From positions 103,051 through 167,050 of the forward strand of contig NZ_WSZK01000034.1 of the NCBI RefSeq assembly GCF_009791395.1: 64,000 bases of DNA. The letters are read 5' to 3'. The notes under the pieces were generated by a model. It did no database searches and had not been told where the DNA came from. It worked only from the letters and a program-made list of their open reading frames with translations. The position numbers and the translations under genes were made by a program. The DNA is from Halomarina oriensis. GTDB taxonomy: Archaea; Halobacteriota; Halobacteria; Halobacteriales; Haloarculaceae. Positions 60,691-64,000 of the stretch are shown here, one piece after another; the stretch's first letter is position 1; every line of letters begins with the position of its first letter.

Positions 60691-62103
60691 TCAGTCGTCG
60701 AACCCGCTGCGGGTCATCTCGCCCCACGACTCGACGCCACGGAGGTACTCGAACAGGCCGCGCCAGGCGACGTAGGTCTTCCACTGGCGATAGCCGAAGT
60801 TCTCCAGGACGCCCAGCCAGAGCAGTTCGAGCACCTGTCGGGGGTGTTCGTAGCGCCGGTAGCTCCAGACCTCGCTGTAGACGCCGCCCCACGAGAGGAC
60901 GAGTCCCACGCCCGCCGTGACGGCGAAGTACGCCAGCGTGAACCGCGGGTCGACCAGACCGAGCGCGAACCCGACGAGGACGACGACGTAGCCGAACCCC
61001 TCGACGAGCGGTCCGACCGCCTCGGCGAGGACGAACGCGGGGAGGACGAACCACCCCAGCGGCCCGTAGCGCCGCCGGCCGACCATCGGACGGTACTGTC
61101 GCAGCGTCGCCAGCAGGCCGCGATACCACCGGGTGCGCTGGCGTCGCAACGCCTCCCGGTCTCCGGGGACCTCGGTCCAGACGACGGGACCGGGGACGAA
61201 CTCGACGCGGTAGTCCCGGTCCCACGCCGTCAACCGCTGGTGGAGGCGCATCACGAGTTCGAAGTCCTCGGTGACGTTGTCGGTGTCGTAGCCCCCGACC
61301 TGTCTGACGACCTCCGTCCGGAAGACGCCGAACGCTCCCGAGATGAGCAACAGCCCCTGCAGTCGGTCGAGACCGAGTCGGCCCGAGTAGAACGCCCGCA
61401 GGTACTCCGAGACCTGCAGTCGCGGGAGCAGTCGGTTGGGGAGACCGACCGTCGTCATCTGTCCGTCCTCGACGGTACAGCCGTTGGCGACGCCGATGGT
61501 CCCACCGGTGGCGACGGTCTCTTCGGGGTGGTTGAGAAACGGCTGGACCACCGCCAGCAGGCCGTCGCGGTCGATGATGGAGTCCGCGTCGACCGCACAG
61601 AACAGCGGCTGGTCGGTGAGCCAGATGCCGGCGTTGAGTGCGTCGGCGCGGCCGCCGTTGTCCTTGTCGACGACGGTCAGGGAGAGCGCGTCCGTCGAGC
61701 GGTAGACGGCGTGGACGGGCTCGCTCGGGGTGTCGATGGGGACCGTCGCGTCGACGGCCACGAGGTCGAACGCCTCGACGAGTCGCTCGAGCGTGTCGTC
61801 GGTCGAGCCGTCGTTGACGACGACCACCTCCACGTCGGGGTAGTTCGTGTCGAGCATCGACTGGACGCTCTCGACGATGACCGGAGCCTCGTCGTACGCG
61901 GGGACGACGATGGCGACGCCGGGGAGAAACGGGGAGTCGAAGGGGCTGAACAACGGCCCCCAGTCGTCCTCGCGCATCTCGTCGCGCAACTCGAACAGGG
62001 CGGCGAAGTGGACGAGCAGGTACGAACCGTTGACGAACAGGTAGTAGACGAGGACGACCAGCGCCGTCGACTCTAGGAGCGTCGCGGCCAACTCCCGAAT
62101 CAT
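60691..62103 (-). CDS. Processive family-2 glycosyltransferase, membrane-bound
   Basis: 470 residues from ATG 62103. An N-terminal helix (ALVVLVYYLFVNGSYLLVHF) precedes a GT2 domain: VAIVVPAYDEAPVIVESVQS, VVVNDGSTDDT, DAD at 172-174 (FCAVDADSI), TED at 278-280 and RRQRTRW (the processive Q/RxxRW motif at 322-326). Four or more helices follow from ~340. This organisation resembles PgaC and hyaluronan/cellulose-synthase-like enzymes and suggests a secreted or surface polysaccharide. It overlaps the upstream HEAT-protein gene by 4 bp (62100-62103). The polymer is not known. Confidence 0.9.
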   Translation of the reverse strand: MIRELAATLLESTALVVLVYYLFVNGSYLLVHFAALFELRDEMREDDWGPLFSPFDSPFLPGVAIVVPAYDEAPVIVESVQSMLDTNYPDVEVVVVNDGSTDDTLERLVEAFDLVAVDATVPIDTPSEPVHAVYRSTDALSLTVVDKDNGGRADALNAGIWLTDQPLFCAVDADSIIDRDGLLAVVQPFLNHPEETVATGGTIGVANGCTVEDGQMTTVGLPNRLLPRLQVSEYLRAFYSGRLGLDRLQGLLLISGAFGVFRTEVVRQVGGYDTDNVTEDFELVMRLHQRLTAWDRDYRVEFVPGPVVWTEVPGDREALRRQRTRWYRGLLATLRQYRPMVGRRRYGPLGWFVLPAFVLAEAVGPLVEGFGYVVVLVGFALGLVDPRFTLAYFAVTAGVGLVLSWGGVYSEVWSYRRYEHPRQVLELLWLGVLENFGYRQWKTYVAWRGLFEYLRGVESWGEMTRSGFDD

Positions 62104-63218
62104 CCGTCGACCCCCGCAGTGGCGTCGACCCAGGCGACGACGTGGTCGGTTCCGGACGCCCCGTCGGTCGGGGCTCGCTCGCCCGTTCCGACCGTCGAGA
62201 GGCAGTCCGCACGCTGGAGCGCGCGAGCGGCCTCGACGCGGGCGCGGTCGTCCGGGTCGCGCCACACCGCCTCGGCCAGTCGGTCGAGCGCGTCCGGGGT
62301 CGCCCACTCGCCGTAGAGTCGGTAGGCGGTGCGGCGCACCAGCGGTTCCCGCTCTTCGCGGTGGGAGAACGGGGCTTCGCGTTCGCCGACGACGGCCGTC
62401 CTGACCGACTCCCGCCAGCCGTAGCCGGTGAGGGCCTCGAGTGCCGCTGCGCGGACGCGCGGTGACGCCGCGTCGAGGCCGGCCAGCACCCACTCCAGCG
62501 AGACGCCGGGACCGACCGTCGAGCACTCGCCGAACACGTCGAGTACCTGGATGAACAGCGACTCGTCCCACCGTTCGCGCTCCCGTGTCGCCCACGCCAC
62601 CAGTTCCGCGGCGTCGTGTTTGTAGAGCTGGTACAGCGTGTCGACACCGAGCACGGAGAGGGGGCGACCGGGAGCGAGCAGCAGTTCGGTGCCGACCGGA
62701 CGGGCCTCGGAGTGGTCGGTGTCGGCGAGCAGTCGTGCGCCGGCCGCTCGGGTGTCCGGGTGGTCGCGGCAGCGGTCGAGGACCGTCTCGGCGTCGACCG
62801 GGCGGCCGAGCAGGGCGAGCCACGTCAGGCCCTGGAGCCGCTCGTAGCGTCGTTCGGAGGCGAACAGCCGTTCGGCCCGTGCGTCGAGGCCGAGCACCGA
62901 AGCGAGGTCACGGAGCCGTTCGCGCTCGGTCCCCCGCACCCATCGAAGCTGTGTGTAGACCAGCGACCGAACGACCGTACGGTCGGCCGCGTCCAGCCCG
63001 TCGACCCAGGAGGTCCAGTCGGGGTCGGGTCCGTAGAGTCTGGTCAACAGTTCCGACCGGCGATCGTCGCGTCGGGCCGCGCACCGTCGGTCGTCGCGGG
63101 CCAGCCAGTAGCTCCGACCGAGCGTGAACGCGAACAGGACGACGAGCAGCGACCCGACCACGATGGTCACGAGGGCGAGAGCGTCACCGGAGGGGGTGAC
63201 CGGGTCGTACTGGGTCAT
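62100..63218 (-). CDS. Membrane-anchored HEAT-repeat-like protein
   Basis: 372 residues from ATG 63218. The first helix LALVTIVVGSLLVVLFAFTLGRSYWL anchors it. The rest is made of tandem helical pairs: RTVVRSLVYTQLRWVRGTERERLRDLASVLGLD, YERLQGLTWLALLGRPVDAETVLDRC, VRAAALEALTGYGWRESVRTAVVGE and TPDALDRLAEAVWRDPDDRARVEAARALQRA (sections of the sequence), which is HEAT/Armadillo-type repeat. It may serve as a scaffold or regulator linking the response regulator to the glycosyltransferase. It overlaps both neighbours by 4 bp. Confidence 0.8.
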   Translation of the reverse strand: MTQYDPVTPSGDALALVTIVVGSLLVVLFAFTLGRSYWLARDDRRCAARRDDRRSELLTRLYGPDPDWTSWVDGLDAADRTVVRSLVYTQLRWVRGTERERLRDLASVLGLDARAERLFASERRYERLQGLTWLALLGRPVDAETVLDRCRDHPDTRAAGARLLADTDHSEARPVGTELLLAPGRPLSVLGVDTLYQLYKHDAAELVAWATRERERWDESLFIQVLDVFGECSTVGPGVSLEWVLAGLDAASPRVRAAALEALTGYGWRESVRTAVVGEREAPFSHREEREPLVRRTAYRLYGEWATPDALDRLAEAVWRDPDDRARVEAARALQRADCLSTVGTGERAPTDGASGTDHVVAWVDATAGVDG

Positions 63219-63601
63219 CCGCGGGCCCGTCTGATTCGGGCGAGGAGTTCGTCCGGCGAGAACGGCTTGTTCATGTAGTCGGTCGCGCCGGTCTCCAGCG
63301 CCTCGACGACCTGGTCGCTCCGGCCGATGGAGGTGAGGACGACGACGGCCATCGCGTCGAACGCCTCGTCGTCGCGCACCCGTTCGAGCACCTGTCGCCC
63401 GTTCATCCGTGGCATCATCACGTCGAGGACGAGCACGCTCGGCGGGTCCTCCCGGTGGGACTGGAGGTACTCCCAGCACTCGTGGCCGTCGGCGGCGGTG
63501 ACGACCGAGGCCTCCGACTGGAGTTTGAACCGGATGACCTCCCGAATCTCCTCGTCGTCGTCGGCGACGAGAATGGTCTCGTCGGTCTCGGGGGCGGTCA
63601 C
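63215..63601 (-). CDS. Response regulator, receiver-only
   Basis: 128 residues of a stand-alone receiver: acidic pocket Asp14/Asp15 (VADDDEE), phosphorylation Asp60 (VLVLDVMMP), Thr90 and Lys112 (MNKPFSP). It has no output domain, so it must act through a protein-protein contact, possibly the HEAT protein that overlaps it by 4 bp. The preceding kinase fragment is its probable phosphodonor. Confidence 0.94.
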   Translation of the reverse strand: MTAPETDETILVADDDEEIREVIRFKLQSEASVVTAADGHECWEYLQSHREDPPSVLVLDVMMPRMNGRQVLERVRDDEAFDAMAVVVLTSIGRSDQVVEALETGATDYMNKPFSPDELLARIRRARG

Positions 63602-64000
63602 GACGGACGCACCTCGAAGCGAGCGCCGCCGGCGCGGCCCGTTGTCGCGTCGACCGTCCAGTCGTGGGCCGCCGCGATGTCGGCGACGATGGTGAGACCG
63701 AAGCCGATGCCGCCGTTCGCGGAGCGATGCCCCTTCTCGAAGAGGTCGTCCGTCGTGGCGTCGAACCCGCCTCCGTCGTCCTCGACGGCGAACCCGCCGT
63801 CATCGAACCGTTCGACGGTGAGCGTGTCGGCGTGGCCGTGTTCGACGGCGTTGCGGAACAGGTTCTCGAACAGGCGGCCGAGCTGGTCGGGGTCGCACTC
63901 GACGGGGCCGAGCGACCCGGCGGTGAGCGCCGTCCCGTTGGTCTCGACGTAGGACCACGCCTCCGCGACCACGTCGTCCAGCGGGACCACTCGCGTGTCG
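63598..64000 (-). CDS. Histidine kinase, C-terminal catalytic part (N-terminus beyond the window)
   Basis: About 134 residues are visible, forming the CA (HATPase) domain. ECDPDQLGRLFENLFRNAVEHGHADT (N-box), FAVEDDGGGFD (G1 box, with Gly cluster) and GGIGFGLTIVADIAAAHDWTV (G2 box) are clear. The dimerisation and sensor parts lie past base 64000. It overlaps the response regulator by 4 bp (63598-63601), so they form a matched pair. Confidence 0.93.
   Translation of the reverse strand, partial: DTRVVPLDDVVAEAWSYVETNGTALTAGSLGPVECDPDQLGRLFENLFRNAVEHGHADTLTVERFDDGGFAVEDDGGGFDATTDDLFEKGHRSANGGIGFGLTIVADIAAAHDWTVDATTGRAGGARFEVRPS

Noticed and set aside
1..64000. CRISPR arrays, rRNA, tRNA genes or complete insertion sequences
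   Set aside because: I noticed no regularly spaced direct repeats, tRNA-like cloverleafs, rRNA segments or transposase genes in reading the window. Short degenerate copies could be missed by eye.

Overview
The window comes from a haloarchaeon (class Halobacteria). The support is high G+C with strong third-position GC, very acidic proteins with Asp/Glu-rich linkers, twin-arginine lipoproteins with Gly/Asp/Thr-rich tethers, a TFB-type initiation factor, a proteasome beta subunit with propeptide, a bacterio-opsin-activator (HTH_10) regulator, a HalOD1 protein, DUF7344-type winged-helix regulators and mostly leaderless promoters with TATA boxes about 25 nt before the start codon. I see no rRNA, tRNA, CRISPR array, complete insertion sequence or replication-initiator gene, so the window looks mainly like chromosomal housekeeping and accessory metabolism. 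Nothing in it alone shows whether it is chromosome or a large replicon.

Layout. 1-4.9 kb: the end of an ABC exporter, membrane proteins (DUF1616, YdjM-like, AI-2E/PerM-like) and a SOUL protein. 5-11.3 kb: a lipoprotein, two DUF7344-type regulators, an SDR, a beta-hydroxyacid dehydrogenase, a TFB and small hypotheticals. 11.4-18.3 kb: an MFS transporter and a carbohydrate ABC importer whose binding protein is on the plus strand, convergent with the ATPase and two permeases. One permease has its N-terminus split by a frameshift in a G8 run. 18.4-26.2 kb: acyl-CoA metabolism (acyl-CoA dehydrogenase, acyl-CoA ligase, double-hotdog MaoC protein), a nucleoside phosphorylase, a cupin/zinc-ribbon protein, an MBL hydrolase and an R2lox-type metal oxidase. 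26.3-34.1 kb: a nucleotide-sugar epimerase, KDPG aldolase, KDG kinase, a creatinase/M24-fold protein lacking metal ligands, and a lactate-oxidation pair (LutC-like, and a LutB-LutA fusion).

34.1-37.7 kb: a ParA-like ATPase with a small acidic partner, preceded by a 540-bp spacer with near-identical 14-bp repeats, then a PRTase-HAD fusion protein. 37.9-40 kb: TatA, a strictosidine-synthase-like beta-propeller (frameshifted in a C7 run) and a hypothetical. 40.1-44.7 kb: a sulfur module (rhodanese-MBL, DsrE-like, TusA, split YeeE/YedE, DUF2270, a Cys-containing HTH regulator) with related inverted-repeat motifs in its promoters. 44.7-51.7 kb: an NhaC antiporter and a BMP-type nucleoside-like ABC importer operon. 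52-57.4 kb: a 1244-residue multi-sensor HTH_10 regulator and several very small CxxC, DUF7331 and HalOD1 proteins.

57.4-58.4 kb: an AT-richer scar with a start-less gene fragment. 58.4-60.7 kb: PsmB, a Rieske protein and an aldo/keto reductase. 60.7-64 kb (minus): a tightly overlapping operon of histidine kinase (cut by the window end), response regulator, HEAT-like membrane protein and processive family-2 glycosyltransferase.

The observations most worth following up are the shared GTATTG motifs of the sulfur module, the ParA/repeat locus, the PRTase-HAD fusion, the two-component/HEAT/glycosyltransferase operon, the two homopolymer frameshifts and the family of tiny CxxC proteins.
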